Assembly (NCBI GenBank): GCA_035772405.1
Contig: JAYKKM010000052.1
Location: 226,001 to 290,000, forward strand
Source of the DNA: Chrysogorgia sp. JL179-B06
Lineage: Eukaryota; Cnidaria; Anthozoa; Scleralcyonacea; Chrysogorgiidae
DNA length: 64,000 bases
Direction: 5' to 3'
Each line of letters opens with the position of its first letter. The stretch's first letter is position 1. The notes beneath the pieces are model-generated. The model ran no database searches and had not been told where the DNA came from. It saw only the letters and a list, made by a program, of their open reading frames with translations. Positions 43,926 to 54,121 of this stretch are shown here, one piece after another. The translations under genes and the position numbers were made by a program.

Positions 43926-44859
43926 TTACGGGTACGTATTTTTTTTACGGGTACGTGTTGATCAGTGGCATAAATTTAGCCGGAATGGGGTGTTTACAAT
44001 CTTCCCCCAAAATGCTGTACGTATGTTGTCAACATAAAAAAAACAGTCCAAAATACGAAATTTTATAAACTTCTGAACTGACTGAAAATCACCACTCAGA
44101 ATGCAAGAAATGCCATTTGCGGGATTCTATATTTTAAAATTTTCCGGAGGGCAACAGCGCTCGAGATCATCCCCTATCTCTCACAACATAAGATCATAAT
44201 TTCAAATTTAATAAATTCATATTGAAATCATCATGACCACGCCCATGCCACGCCCAATTTGTTGGCAAAACTGGGTCATGCACCCCCCAAATGCATTGCC
44301 TTCGCTACGTCCCTGCCTATATATACACTTTCTCAAAACGCTGGCAATCCGCTGGGGATACGCTGGGCAGACGACAATCATACGCTAGTTGTACGGTAAA
44401 TACGTTACTCAATCGTCAGGCATACGCCAAGATGTCTATGGAAGTTGCAGATACGTAAGATATACGTTAGACGTACGTTACTCATGCGCTATCCATGCGC
44501 TATCAATACGCTAGCTGTACGGTACACCTTCAAGCCAGCGTATGACCAGCGTACTCGACCTATGAGTAACGTACATCTAGCGTACTTCTAGCGTATTCAG
44601 CGTATGCCTAGAGTATGCTTATCGTATAAACCATACGTCCGAATACGCACAACATTTTTAAGCATGCTTAAAAAAATGTTCTGCCTCGCCGTATCCCTGC
44701 GTATGCCACCGTATGCCACCGTGCTTGAAGCGCATACAACCTATGCCTAACGTACCCCTACCGTATGCCAGTGTATACCAGCGTATCTGCGTATGAGTGA
44801 TATTTTCCATACGCTGGCATACGCTAGTACGATACGCAATAGTGTGACAGGGCCATGAG

Positions 44860-44990
44860 AGATACTGGCATCGTATAAAAGCATAAATTCTTCTGTGATA
44901 AAACTATGGTGCAGTGACAAAAGAAGCATCTCTCGAGCTTTCTTTAAACTGCACATGATAAGTATATTATTGCAAATACTGGAAATATAT
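44860..44990 (-). pseudogene. Coding fragment cut by the Harbinger right end
   Basis: Minus-strand sequence CSLKKAREMLLLSLHHSF and TEEFMLLYDASIS runs straight into the right terminus of the Harbinger. The EEFMLLYDA pattern resembles N-termini of some transposase-like proteins. It might also be the next part of the LINE interrupted on the left side, but I could not show continuity. Probably a fragment of an older element. Confidence 0.4.
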
Positions 44991-45270
44991 TGCTGTGTTT
45001 ACATTTTATTTGCCCACCGTACGTGATTCAATTGTCGCAATCGCTTACGTACGCTTCCGGCTTACTCGCACCAGGAATATTCGGCTCGCTACCCAACGTC
45101 CGCGACGTCAACGTTCTCAATGCTTAAGGTCCCTACTATTTCGGCAGGACACACCAACGTTTTATATTTTTTGATTTAGGTTTCTACACTGCCTGGGCAG
45201 CACAACATTATTCTATATCACTCATTTAAAAGCTCACGCATCTCATTTTCGGCATCATAATGATAAGTAA

Positions 45271-45411
45271 TAGATCAAACACGAGTTTGAGTGTTTCATC
45301 AGGGGTTCCAAACACGAGAAAACAAATGAAAACCGAGGGCGTAGCCCGAGGTTTTTATTGTTTTCGAGTGTTTGGAGTCCCCTGATGAAACACGACAAAC
45401 CGAGTGATCTA
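45271..45411. repeat. Foldback MITE, about 141 bp
   Basis: TAGATCAAACACGAG...GTGTTTCATCAGGGG in the left half is mirrored by CCCCTGATGAAACACG...GTGATCTA in the right half. An inner hairpin of AAACCGAGGGC and GCCCGAGGTTT forms the tip. Confidence 0.75.
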
Positions 45412-45765
45412 GCTTCTCAAACGAGTATTCCTATAGCGATTTGCTCCCATAGAGATTTTATTTTAATATGTAGATTAAGAAATGTGATCCAGTTCACTAG
45501 GAAATTTCCTACAGGTTTTCATTGGGTATCAAAACTCATGCATGTGATGCGGTATACGTTCATGGATTGGCTATGATAATTCATGAATTATTAATGAGTT
45601 TGAGAATTACTAATAAACATCGGAATAAAACAATATTTCATCATAACTTATTAAAGTATTCCATAATTATTTAATATACTAAAGACTATAGACTAAGTAC
45701 TGTTCTGGCATGCATGCATATAGAATGAAACAAATGGAAAAAGTTAAATTTCAGTCACATTTTTA

Positions 45766-46560
45766 TCATGTTGGTACCACATCCCCATCATTCGAAGAAA
45801 CGATTTTCTTCATGCAATAACAACGAAGGATGTAAAGGCTAAAAAGCAAGAGTTGTACCAAAGGACAGACTAAAAGGATGGTGGCAATCAATATTGCAGC
45901 AGCCGTACCTGCATTACCATTTTCGAAATCCAACACTTTGTAGATGAATGAATCGCCATCGTCGTTCAATCCTCCGGCAGCCCAGTAAACAACGGTAAAA
46001 ACACTGTAAATACTGGCGAAAACCATCACATAAACAACGTGCAGCAGACGAACTGGTATTGAACCAGTGAATAGTTCAATGAGGATAAAAAGAGAATTGA
46101 GAGCATGAACAGAAACGTCATTGAAATTCGTCGGTGGTTCGAAGATGATGGACCAGTACATTAATGTCACTAAAATACCAGCGTTTGCCGAGAGGATCCA
46201 CAAAAGCCATGCCAGCTTTTGATACCATGTAATTTGTTGCTCTGACACATTCTCATTTGTATCCGTTCCGCTCGTCACTCCGCTCTCCTCATCTGATGTC
46301 CCACCCGCTGAGGCGGCGCGACTTGTGTCAGCAGAAACTGCTGTCAGTCCAATCTTCCCGCTCGACTTTCTCTTCCATTGTTGGATCACGTGAATTACAC
46401 TCACCAAACTTAGGCCTACAAACGCGAGAGTGAGCAAAAGAAAGGCCCAGTTGGTTAGGAATATGTACCACTTTGTGGTACTAATTTGTATTGCCATTAA
46501 CACCAAACAAAACACGGTTATGGCCAGTCGCAGCAGCATTAGCACCCATGATGGAAGGAT
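45766..46560 (-). CDS. Rolling stone-like multipass membrane protein, terminal exon
   Basis: About 265 codons with six or seven hydrophobic segments. It starts ILPSWVLMLLRLAITVFCLV after a TTTCAG acceptor at 46561-46562. Recognisable parts are KWYIFLTNWAFLLLTLAF, a serine/threonine-rich loop (about residues 60-100), WYQKLAWLLWILSANAGILV with TLMYWSIIF, and VHALNSLFILIELFTGSIPV. The last is followed by HVVYVMVFASIYSVFTVVYW, which is the most family-specific stretch of Rolling stone (rost)/FAR-17a-like proteins. It ends with a cytosolic tail and TGA at 45766-45768. Drosophila rost acts in myoblast fusion, but most family members are uncharacterised. The frame is intact, so it is likely a functional host gene whose 5' exon lies upstream (beyond 46560). 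Confidence 0.82.
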   Translation of the reverse strand: MLPSWVLMLLRLAITVFCLVLMAIQISTTKWYIFLTNWAFLLLTLAFVGLSLVSVIHVIQQWKRKSSGKIGLTAVSADTSRAASAGGTSDEESGVTSGTDTNENVSEQQITWYQKLAWLLWILSANAGILVTLMYWSIIFEPPTNFNDVSVHALNSLFILIELFTGSIPVRLLHVVYVMVFASIYSVFTVVYWAAGGLNDDGDSFIYKVLDFENGNAGTAAAILIATILLVCPLVQLLLFSLYILRCYCMKKIVSSNDGDVVPT

Positions 46561-46737
46561 CTGAAATAATTTAAAACATGAAATTAATTATTTAGTCACG
46601 TGTATTATTGAACTAACCTAAAAACGCGAAACTACATTTATTATATTACCAGTGCTACATTTATTATTTTACCAGTGCTACTTTTATTGTATCTACTGCG
46701 CATAACATGTTGGGAGGCTGTTAAGTAAGTTTATAGA

Positions 46738-47253
46738 ATAACCGGAAGTAAATGAGCGAGTACACGCTATCTGATTGGTTACTGAGCTCAAAAACCGTGC
46801 ATTATAACTCAATAAAGCATAAGCTGACGTGATTCCTCGCGTGGATTTTGTCGTTTTTGACGGATTTTTAGCAGTTTAAATCACAAAAAAAAGTCAAAGA
46901 ACACCTGGATATAAAGCTAATCAATGTACTAACACAACAGAATGTTTTAACTGCAACGTTGAGTGCATTTTCATCGCTAAAATCGCCAACGTGTTTTCAT
47001 CAAAGGTTTCCTAGCAACGTGCCTTGCTGTGTGCTAGCAACGTCTCTTATAACAGGTAAATCTACATTTTTCATGGCTTTATTGTTAATTTAATGGTGTT
47101 ATTTTATAAAAGAAATAAAAAACTTTGTCTTGTGTGATTATCGAGTCATAATGGCACTCGAGAAGCTAGTAAAACACTCGGCTATCGCCTCGTGTTTTAC
47201 ACGCATCTCTCGTGCCATTATAACTCGATAATCACACGCGACACGTTTTTTAT
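46738..47253 (+). repeat. Dispersed repeat, copy 2
   Basis: Second copy of the family at 4188-4680. This copy retains a long hairpin at about 47133-47246: GTGATTATCGAGTCATAATG pairs with its near-complement further on (CATTATAACTCGATAATCAC), with GTAAAACACTCGG...CGTGTTTTACAC inside. The hairpin suggests the element's terminal inverted repeat. Confidence 0.75.
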
Positions 47254-47620
47254 TTCTTAAATAAGTAAGCAAGCAACCAAGCAAGCAAGTAAGTAATGAT
47301 AGAAAGCTTCGGGGCCAATAAAAACTCGGAAGAGTGAAACGGGAAATCGCGACTATTTCCGATCAATGAGAATCAAGGAATTTCTGTGGCAACAAATTGA
47401 GTAAACTGCAAGTGACATGAAATCTGTTCATGTTCGAAAACTGAAGCCATATACGCATAATCGCAGAAACGTTCTCGTTATTGAGGCCATATGATAAACA
47501 GATTATTGACCTCGCTTGTTCGGTATGCACAGAGAATATCGGACCTCCGTTTTCTGCACGAATCTCGGCTCGCCCGCTCATATGCAGAGCTCATACACGA
47601 CTCGAGATTATGGTATAATT

Positions 47621-47730
<110 letters not shown>

Positions 47731-47740
47731 TATAGGCAGT

Positions 47741-47860
47741 CGGACCCTTTCTGACGAAGGCACTTTCTGACGAATTGGCACTCTCTGACGAAAGCACTTT
47801 CTGATGTAGGCACTCTCTGATGGACTGAGGGCCTTCGCTCAAACGTTAAACCTCCTATAC
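47741..47860 (+). repeat. Five-fold 16-18-bp repeat of a CTGAYGA core
   Basis: CACTTTCTGACGAAGG-type units start their CTGA at 47751, 47767, 47785, 47801 and 47817. The run is followed by GAGGGCCTTCGCTCAAACG, which matches the stem II/GAAA part of the hammerhead-like sequence at 602-625. It is probably an expanded, decayed Penelope-type terminal ribozyme. Confidence 0.6.
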
Positions 47861-47944
47861 ACCACGGCCTTTTGAGGAAAACATATAATAGATACTCGTA
47901 CTTCGTTACACTCTCTGGACCTCCGGTTATTTTCTAGCTAATGC

Positions 47945-48015
47945 CTTGGTGGACCCATAATAGGGAGTTTAAGACGGCGAGACGTCTATAACCACTGAGC
48001 TACCACGGCGGAGTT
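47945..48015 (-). repeat. tRNA-like fragment
   Basis: On the minus strand GGTAGCTCAGTGGTTATAGA is a good box A with D-arm, but the box B region is degenerate. Likely a SINE or tRNA pseudogene remnant. Confidence 0.4.
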
Positions 48016-48142
48016 AAAAAGTAATAAAAATTTTAGCATTTAAAATAAGCCATGGTTAGTTAAGGTAAGTCATGGTTAGTTATGGTAAGTCATGATTAGT
48101 TATAAGTCATGGTTATTTACTACCATATTTGATAATTGAAGC

Positions 48143-48277
48143 ACTTCGGAAGGAAATTTCCTTCCACAGATGCGTCACTATGGTGGAAGGTGCAAAGAAC
48201 TTTTGCAAAGAAGGCTAATAATATCTTACCCCTCCCGCCTAGTGACGCATCTGTAGAAGGAAATTTCCTTCCAAAGT
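48143..48277. mobile_element. MITE, 135 bp, with GGAAGGAAATTTCCTTCC ends
   Basis: The terminal inverted repeats read ACTT-GGAAGGAAATTTCC and on through AGATGCGTCACTA, and are mirrored at the right end. The core is short. A related right half occurs at 63850-63938. Each terminus itself contains an 18-bp palindrome (GGAAGGAAATTTCCTTCC). Confidence 0.8.
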
Positions 48278-48298
48278 GGAAGCAAGTCACATCGATTC

Positions 48299-48776
48299 CA
48301 ACCGTCCCGGTTTGACCGGGACTGTCCCAGTTTGCCCTATGCTGTCCCGGTTTGTAGACTAACTGTCCCGGTTTTTTATGACGAGATTGAGAAGCTCTAC
48401 TAATATTTTCATTATAAGTTTTGGCGAAAATTTTCGGCTTGTTTTCATGATACATTTCGGTCAAGGCTTACTTGAAGTACCTGCCACGCTCGCTTTAGGA
48501 AATGCGGACTCCCTGGAAACGAGATTGCCGCCATCTCTTTGTCACTGTAACTGGGTTCTTCCCACAAAAATTTGACTGGTGGAAACATTTATCTGTACAA
48601 TGGGAATTTTAACCACCAATTGGCGCTGCGCGCCGCTTCTTTGAAATTCAAACTTCGCATGCGTGGCAATTTAATATTCTAATTTTAACATCTCCATTTT
48701 CTTGACAGCGGGAATTAAATGTCCCGGTTTTGAAGGTTCAGAAGGACGTCGTATTATTTCAATAAAATTTTGTTCA
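48299..48776. other. Non-coding; short TGTCCCGGTTT repeats at the left
   Basis: At 48299-48375 the motif CTGTCCCGGTTTG recurs about five times in varied spacing. The rest has no gene. It leads into the foldback at 48777. Confidence 0.5.
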
Positions 48777-49033
48777 TGTAAAACAAAGAAAATGATTAAT
48801 TTCAAGTCCCAACTTGACGTCGTCTTCGTTCTACACATACGTCACTGAGGGCGTTTTCACGTTCTGAAGCCAACATAAGCATTAGCAACGTCAGCATCAG
48901 CTGACGTTCTAGCAGTTGTCAAAACGTTGTCTTCAGAACGTGAAAACGCCCTCAGTATAGCGTCTGTGTACAACGAAGACGACGCCAAGCTGACTTTTGG
49001 GACTTTAAATTATTCATTTTCTTTGTTTTGTAT
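48777..49033. mobile_element. Foldback MITE, about 257 bp, near-complete palindrome
   Basis: Left: AAAACAAAGAAAATGATTAA, then CAAGTCCCAA, GACGTCGTCTTCGTT, and TGAGGGCGTTTTCACGTTCT. The right half has the same blocks reversed. The symmetry centre is near 48898 (GTCAGCATCAGCTGAC). No coding capacity. A TSD was not identified. Confidence 0.85.
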
Positions 49034-49065
49034 ATACATTTATAGACGATACACGGACGATCTTC

Positions 49066-49265
49066 AAGCTCATATCATCAGAAAAATTATTCTGAACCCC
49101 GGATAGGAATCGAACCTGTAACCTTCTGATTGCCGGTGAGACGCTCTAACCATTGAGATACCGAGTCTCAGATAGAGAGCAAAGGTTACAATGATGTACT
49201 TTTCTGAGGATATCAGCTTGACGATCGTCCATGTATCGTCTGTCTACTCCAAGCTCTCCCACATT
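49066..49265 (-). repeat. tRNA-derived SINE-like element with inverted body
   Basis: The minus strand of 49085-49193 gives TATCTCAATGGTTAGAGCG (box A) and GGTTCGATTCC (box B) with an intact TCAGAAGG anticodon-arm side, a cleaner tRNA shape than at 21419. The flanking GATATCAGCTTGACGATCG and TGTCTGTCTACTCC-CTCTCCC sequences keep the orientation of the copy at 21380-21560. The tRNA-like part has therefore flipped between copies. Confidence 0.6.
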
Positions 49266-49739
49266 AACTACACGTATACCTGCCGAGAGGGAGGGAGGGG
49301 GGAGGAGGGTCAATTTTCCACAGGGTCTGATGCTCTAAAGGGCCTCATAAAAATAATGTTGAGTATTTCCCAAGAGGTATTTAATATCCGAAAATAGTCA
49401 CAAGTCAATATTACCAAAAAAGCAAGATTTGTTTATTTGGTTGAACTCTGATAGCTGCGTGCGCCATCTAATTTTTGTACTCGATCCTCAGTCGATCGCA
49501 ACCTAGGACTAGGTATGAGGTTGAGTCAACACTGCCGATGTTAATTTATATTCCGCTTATAAATTAAAGCTAACTGCAGGCTCAAAGGGTTTCAATCAGA
49601 TTTTTGTTTCGCTGTATTAAAATAACTTTTGAGACAAGAGTTGAGACCATAATGGTAAAATGAAAAAAGAATTTCAATCTGGCAGTGATAAAAGGAAAGA
49701 AAAATCTAAACGCTTGGATTTCCGATACGGATTTCCGAT
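49266..49739. other. Intergenic stretch
   Basis: No gene or clear repeat, apart from a GGGAGGGAGGGGGGAGGAGG purine run at about 49288-49307. Confidence 0.4.
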
Positions 49740-51752
49740 ACGAAAGGTCGAGCTTTCCCGCTGAGCATATTTTCGAATAACATGCCAAATGGTGAATCAA
49801 CGCAGAGAGACTCATGGCTTGTGTGGAGTGAATCGGCTAAAGGGTTTTTCTGCTTCTGCTGCTGCCTGTTCAGCACCAAGCCTCCATCACCAGCATCGTC
49901 AGCATTCACCCGCTCCGAGGTAAGTTTTAAAGAAAATTGGAAGAAGCTTTATGAGAAAGTAAAGAGCCATGAAGAAAGTGCAGTGCACATTGCCCACTAT
50001 CAAAAGTTGAAAAATCTCCTGAATTCCTTAGAGAAGCAATCTGGAGTCGATGCTATGCATTAGCAGAATATCCTTAAAGAGTCGAATCGTTGGAGACAAA
50101 TTTTAAGCAATTTAAGGTGCCTATTTGAGGTGACCCTATTCTTAGCTGAACGAAATCTTCCGTTCAGAGGATCTAGCGCAGCAGTTGGAGACCTGAACAA
50201 CGGGTTGTTTCTGTAAACTCTAGAGTTGCTCAGTTCTTATAATGCGATCATCAAAAAAAATTTAGATGAGGTTATGGAGCATCAGAAAAAGGGCGAACGG
50301 ATGCAAGCACATTATCTTTCATGGCAATCTCAGAATGAATTTCTAGCATTGTGTGCAAAGAATTTGCTCGGTGAGATTTTGAAGGAGGTACAACAGTCTT
50401 AATTATTACTATGGCCTTATCGTCGATGGCACACCTGACGTCTCTCACACGGAACAGCTCACATTCGTCTGAGATATGTAATACTGAAAGATGACCAATG
50501 GCAGGTAGTTGAGAGATCAGATAGAGTTAGGAAGATGCCGAGGGCAGGGATATGACAATGGATAAAACATGTCAAGCTGCTACAAGGGTGTGCAGGCCGA
50601 AATTCTACGAAAGAATCCACAAGCAGCTTCTGATAAAAAATCGTTTTTTGACAATATTCAGAAGATATATAACGTATTCGCTGCAAGTCCATCTCGCTGG
50701 AAGATCCTTAAAGAGACAGTGGGCACTTCGTTGCCTAGCCTGTCACAGACAAGGTGGAGTGCAAGAATTGACGCAATAATACCCCTTGTTAAGAACCACA
50801 ACAAGATGTTAGACGCCCTTTCGAAACTGCAAAATGACCTAGATTTGCCAGCTGAGACTTTCTGCGATGTGGAAAATTTGATACAATGTATGCACTCTTT
50901 CGAATATATCGCTTTGAGCTCGTTTTGGTTCAAAACACTCCAGTGTATCGATGATATGTTAATAAGATGTTGCAGTTTGCAGATATCTCAATAGATGAGG
51001 AGGTCAAATATATTGGCAGCTTGCTCAAAGATATTCGAACCATTCGATGCTCTTGGAACAAGATATATAATATATGAAGAAGCAAAGCTAGGTCAGCTCT
51101 GGAACAAACAGCTGAATTCAAGGAAAAACGCGTTGGTCGAAGACGTAGAATGTTTCCAGATCAGCCAACGGACACAGAGCATATCCATGATAGCCGAGAA
51201 AATGATTTCAAGGCAAACGTTTTCTACACGGCATTGGACACGCTCCTGCTCCAGTTAACAGAGAGACTCAAAGCAGTAGAAGAGATTGCAGACCTTTTTA
51301 TTTTGTTGTTAACCCACCTATCAATCCAAGCAGTGGAGATATCGAAGAACAAGCCAGGCGTCTAGTTCATCGCTATCCAAATGATGTAACAAAAGAACAG
51401 TTTGAAGAAGAGCTTCGCCACTATGTAAAATTTAGTCAGAGTTTCGTTACAAAGAAGAACAAAGCCCTCGAATTGTTGAATGGAATTTACAAGAAGAGAT
51501 GTGAGTGGTTATACATGCATGTATCCCCAGATATGCATTTGTTTGCGTATCTTCTTTTCAATACCAGTGGCGTAGTTGCATCAGAAAAGCGCTCATTCAG
51601 CAAGCTTGCACTGATAAAGGATTTTCGACGCTCAGCGATGAAGCAGCACAGGCTTACACACCTCATGATCCTTTCTATTGAACACAAGTTAGCCAGGTCT
51701 ATTAACTTTGAACATCTTATTGAAGATTTTGCTACAGAAAAAGCGTGAAAGA
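49740..51752 (+). pseudogene. hAT-type transposase with TTF zinc finger (ZMYM-like), decayed
   Basis: The first block at 49782-50063 (DSWLVWSESAKGFFCFCCCL, then SFKENWKKLYEKVKSHEES) is a TTF-type zinc finger. Past an in-frame stop, AERNLPFRGSSAAVGDLNNG and SWQSQNEFLALCAKNLL match DUF4371. DGTPDVSHTEQLTFVLRYV follows at about 50420-50480 with frame breaks, then YDNGSNMSSCYKGVQAEILR and RWSARIDAI. The C-terminal block at 51473-51748 has ASEKRSFSKLALIKDF and LMILSIEHKLAR, the conserved hAT dimerisation region. Stops and frameshifts occur in at least four places. No terminal repeats were located, so this is a relic of a hAT element related to ZMYM1/ZMYM6-like host genes. Confidence 0.85.
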
Positions 51753-53059
51753 AGGTAACAAAAATCTTCAACAAAAATCAACCGTTTCGTTTGTGTGAAG
51801 TTTTACATTAGAAAATAATAAATTCCCAGCAAATTGTACCCCGAGACTCAATTTAGACCGATAGTCAGGGGGCCTCTAATGACTAGTTTGCCCCAGGCCT
51901 CCGATTGCCTCTCGATCGACGGGCCTAACACACCGTGTTCTAGGACGTAACTTGCTTTAGCTCTCTTTTGGAAAACACGACGGCGACGTATGATAAATTC
52001 TATACTGTCCTGCAGTAATCCTGCTACGCCATCCTTGTTCAAAATACGACGTTGCTTGGATTATTGCCATGCATGTTTCAGACTAATTTCGTCAACAGTT
52101 AAAATGTAATTCACCAACTCATGTGTCGACTGTGCCTAACGTGAACCCGCCGATACTGAAGCTGCTTTAAAAGTATTTAAAAGAAAGAATTAGAATAATA
52201 TTTAGAGCAATGAAGTCATATTAACGGCAAAATTTCGGCCGGCGGTCTTTCAGTACAGACCGAGCGAGGTCTGTGCGAAAAGACTAAGGGCAGGATAATT
52301 TTTGCCGTAAAGACCGATCAAACGAGGTTAATAAAGTTTTTATTATATAGCTCTTTTAAATTTCTCACATTTCCTCAATTTTTTCGCAATTTTTAAAAGT
52401 TTTCAGTTGTTTTGAAAATCCGGTATGTATATTTTTATTCATTTGAATAGCGTGGTAGACTGAATCAGCAATTGTTGCACTCGTTATCATATTTTTATTT
52501 TATTTATATTAAATAACACGACTGCACCTGGCGTCACGGCAGCCATGTTAATGGTGGAACTTAAACAAAACACCAACATGGCCACCAAACCTTTGTTTTC
52601 GGAGTCTCGAGGGATTGTTTGCAAGTTAAGAAAAAACAATAAATGCATATAGTTGATTTTATATTTTAATATTTTAATAAAATATAAAATAATTATTAAT
52701 AATATAATTACAATCATAATTTCCTCAATTTCTAAGCAATTCTTAACATTTTTCAGCTGTTTTGTAATATCAGGTCTTTATCGGTTTCTAGAGACCGTTC
52801 AGAAACCAATCAGATCGCGAGCCAAGCTATATAATAAATTCTAAATAATGTATTGTTTTGCTCGAAACTAATGTTATCGCATCTGCGCACGCGTAGATAT
52901 ATTGTAGTCGCGTTGATGAGTAACAATAGCATAGCTTCGGAGCAAATCAAGTTCCCAACGCCTGCTTCCGATCAAAGTTGCGACGATAACGCACGACCAT
53001 GGTTAAGGCGCATATATACATGTACGCCTAACGTACCTATGTTTTAAAGCCGCATTCAA
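51753..53059. other. Intergenic with dispersed repeat parts
   Basis: A hairpin of ACGGCAAAATTTC and AATTTTTGCCGT spans 52224-52309, including CGGTCTTTCAGTACAGACCG. The block TAGCGTGGTAGACTGAATCA at 52448-52467 recurs at 63700. TTTCCTCAATTT blocks repeat at 52370 and 52722. No gene. Confidence 0.5.
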
Positions 53060-53215
53060 ACTAGCGGCCTAGGCCTGGCCTGGACCTGGCCTGGACCTAG
53101 GCCTGGCCTAGGCCACGAAATCTAGGCCAGCGAAGGTAGCTCGCCTAGGCCTAGCCCTCGATCTATCTGGTGTGAACGGGTTTTACCAGAGCCTGGCCTA
53201 GGCCAGGCCTCGTTG
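53060..53215. repeat. GC-rich CCTAGGCCTGG palindromic repeats
   Basis: CCTAGGCCTGGCC-type blocks recur in both orientations (53064-53118, 53130-53150, 53185-53210) in otherwise AT-rich sequence. It resembles a small foldback element. The next base range is a TA repeat. Confidence 0.6.
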
Positions 53216-53219
53216 GGAA

Positions 53220-53494
<275 letters not shown>

Positions 53495-53495
53495 C

Positions 53496-53940
53496 CACAG
53501 CTCATCAGTGTAGCTTGGTACGATCTAGATATGAGCATGAGAACTAATTATACACAAACGATTGCCGGTGACAACCGCTTGTGGTACAAACAGCGGTCAT
53601 GCGCACATCCAGAGAGCGTGAAGCGGTGTAGAGCCAGAGTGCTCAAACTACCACAAGGGTAGTGGGCGTTGCATTATCGCTAAAGGACACCTACACCAAC
53701 TTCACAGAGTGCTCAACAACACCGAAGTGAAGGAGCGTAATAGTACAATATCTACAGACACGTGTTTCGCTGTTCCACAGCTCATCAGTGTACATGTAGC
53801 TTGGTACAATCTAGATATGAGCATGAGAACTAATTATACACAAACGATTGTCGGTGTGACAACCGCTTGTGGTACAAACAGCGGTCATGCGCACATCCAG
53901 AGAGCGTGAAGCGGTGTAGGGCCAGAGTGCTCAAAGTACC

Positions 53941-53943
<3 letters not shown>
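53496..53943 (+). repeat. Direct duplication next to TA arrays
   Basis: The segment 53496-53653 (CACAGCTCATCAGTGTAGCT, ATGAGCATGAGAACTAATTA and on to AGAGTGCTCAAACTACCACA) recurs at 53778-53943 with a few changes. The first copy is preceded, and the second followed, by (TA)n, so the TA tract may have been split by the duplication. Confidence 0.85.

Positions 53944-53991
<48 letters not shown>
53944..53991. repeat. (TA)n microsatellite, left of the Penelope-like element
   Basis: 24 TA units. The PLE's left end begins about 55 bp to the right. Confidence 0.98.
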
Positions 53992-53993
<2 letters not shown>

Positions 53994-54081
53994 CTGGTGA
54001 ATTGAGTTTATACTGTCGCTAGAGTGCTCAATGCATTAATTTGCTAAATTGTAGATAAATCAAAGACAAGACATCACTTTG

Positions 54082-54121
54082 CTGTTACTCCGAGTTTCAC
54101 GCTTACGCGATCGTCAGACAG
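54082..54121 (-). ncRNA. Hammerhead ribozyme-like motif, left copy
   Basis: The minus strand is identical to the motif at 56425-56464: CTGT, CTGACGA, a CGC-GTAA-GCG hairpin, GAA, ACTCGGAGT, A, ACAG. It lies in the 3' region of the minus-strand PLE, as known for other Penelope-like elements. Folding is by inspection only. Confidence 0.65.

Larger units (their letters stand above)
42764..44315. mobile_element. hAT element nested in the Harbinger, 8-bp TSD
   Basis: The termini CAGGGGCGTAGCGAAGG (left) and CCTTCGCTACGTCCCTG (right) are perfect hAT-type inverted repeats. They are flanked by the 8-bp duplication CCTATATA at 42756-42763 and 44316-44323. The target lies just upstream of the transposase gene, in a TATATAGG sequence on the minus strand that looks like its TATA box. 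The interior contains one short zinc-finger-like frame and a LINE 3' fragment but no transposase domain. Confidence 0.95.
39318..44854. mobile_element. PIF/Harbinger transposon, two genes, with nested insertions
   Basis: Terminal inverted repeats of at least 22 bp start GGCCCTGTCACACTATTGCG at 39318 and end with the reverse complement at 44854. Both subterminal regions (39330-39530 and 44330-44840) are packed with GCGTATG/CGTATGAGTAGCG copies in both orientations, probably binding sites for the element's DNA-binding protein. Inside are a MADF-BESS-like gene (plus) and a DDE transposase (minus), the usual Harbinger pair arranged tail to tail. After removing the nested hAT the element is about 4.0 kb. 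A clear 3-bp target duplication could not be shown, perhaps because the flanks have changed. Confidence 0.92.

Noticed and set aside
39314..44860. 3-bp target duplication of the Harbinger
   Set aside because: The three bases next to the terminal repeats (AAA on the left, ATG on the right) are not identical, and shifting the boundary does not give a convincing TNA match.
45360..45400. Hammerhead core at CTGATGAAAC in the foldback
   Set aside because: There is no stem II between CTGATGA and the GAAA-like bases. It is only a short word match.
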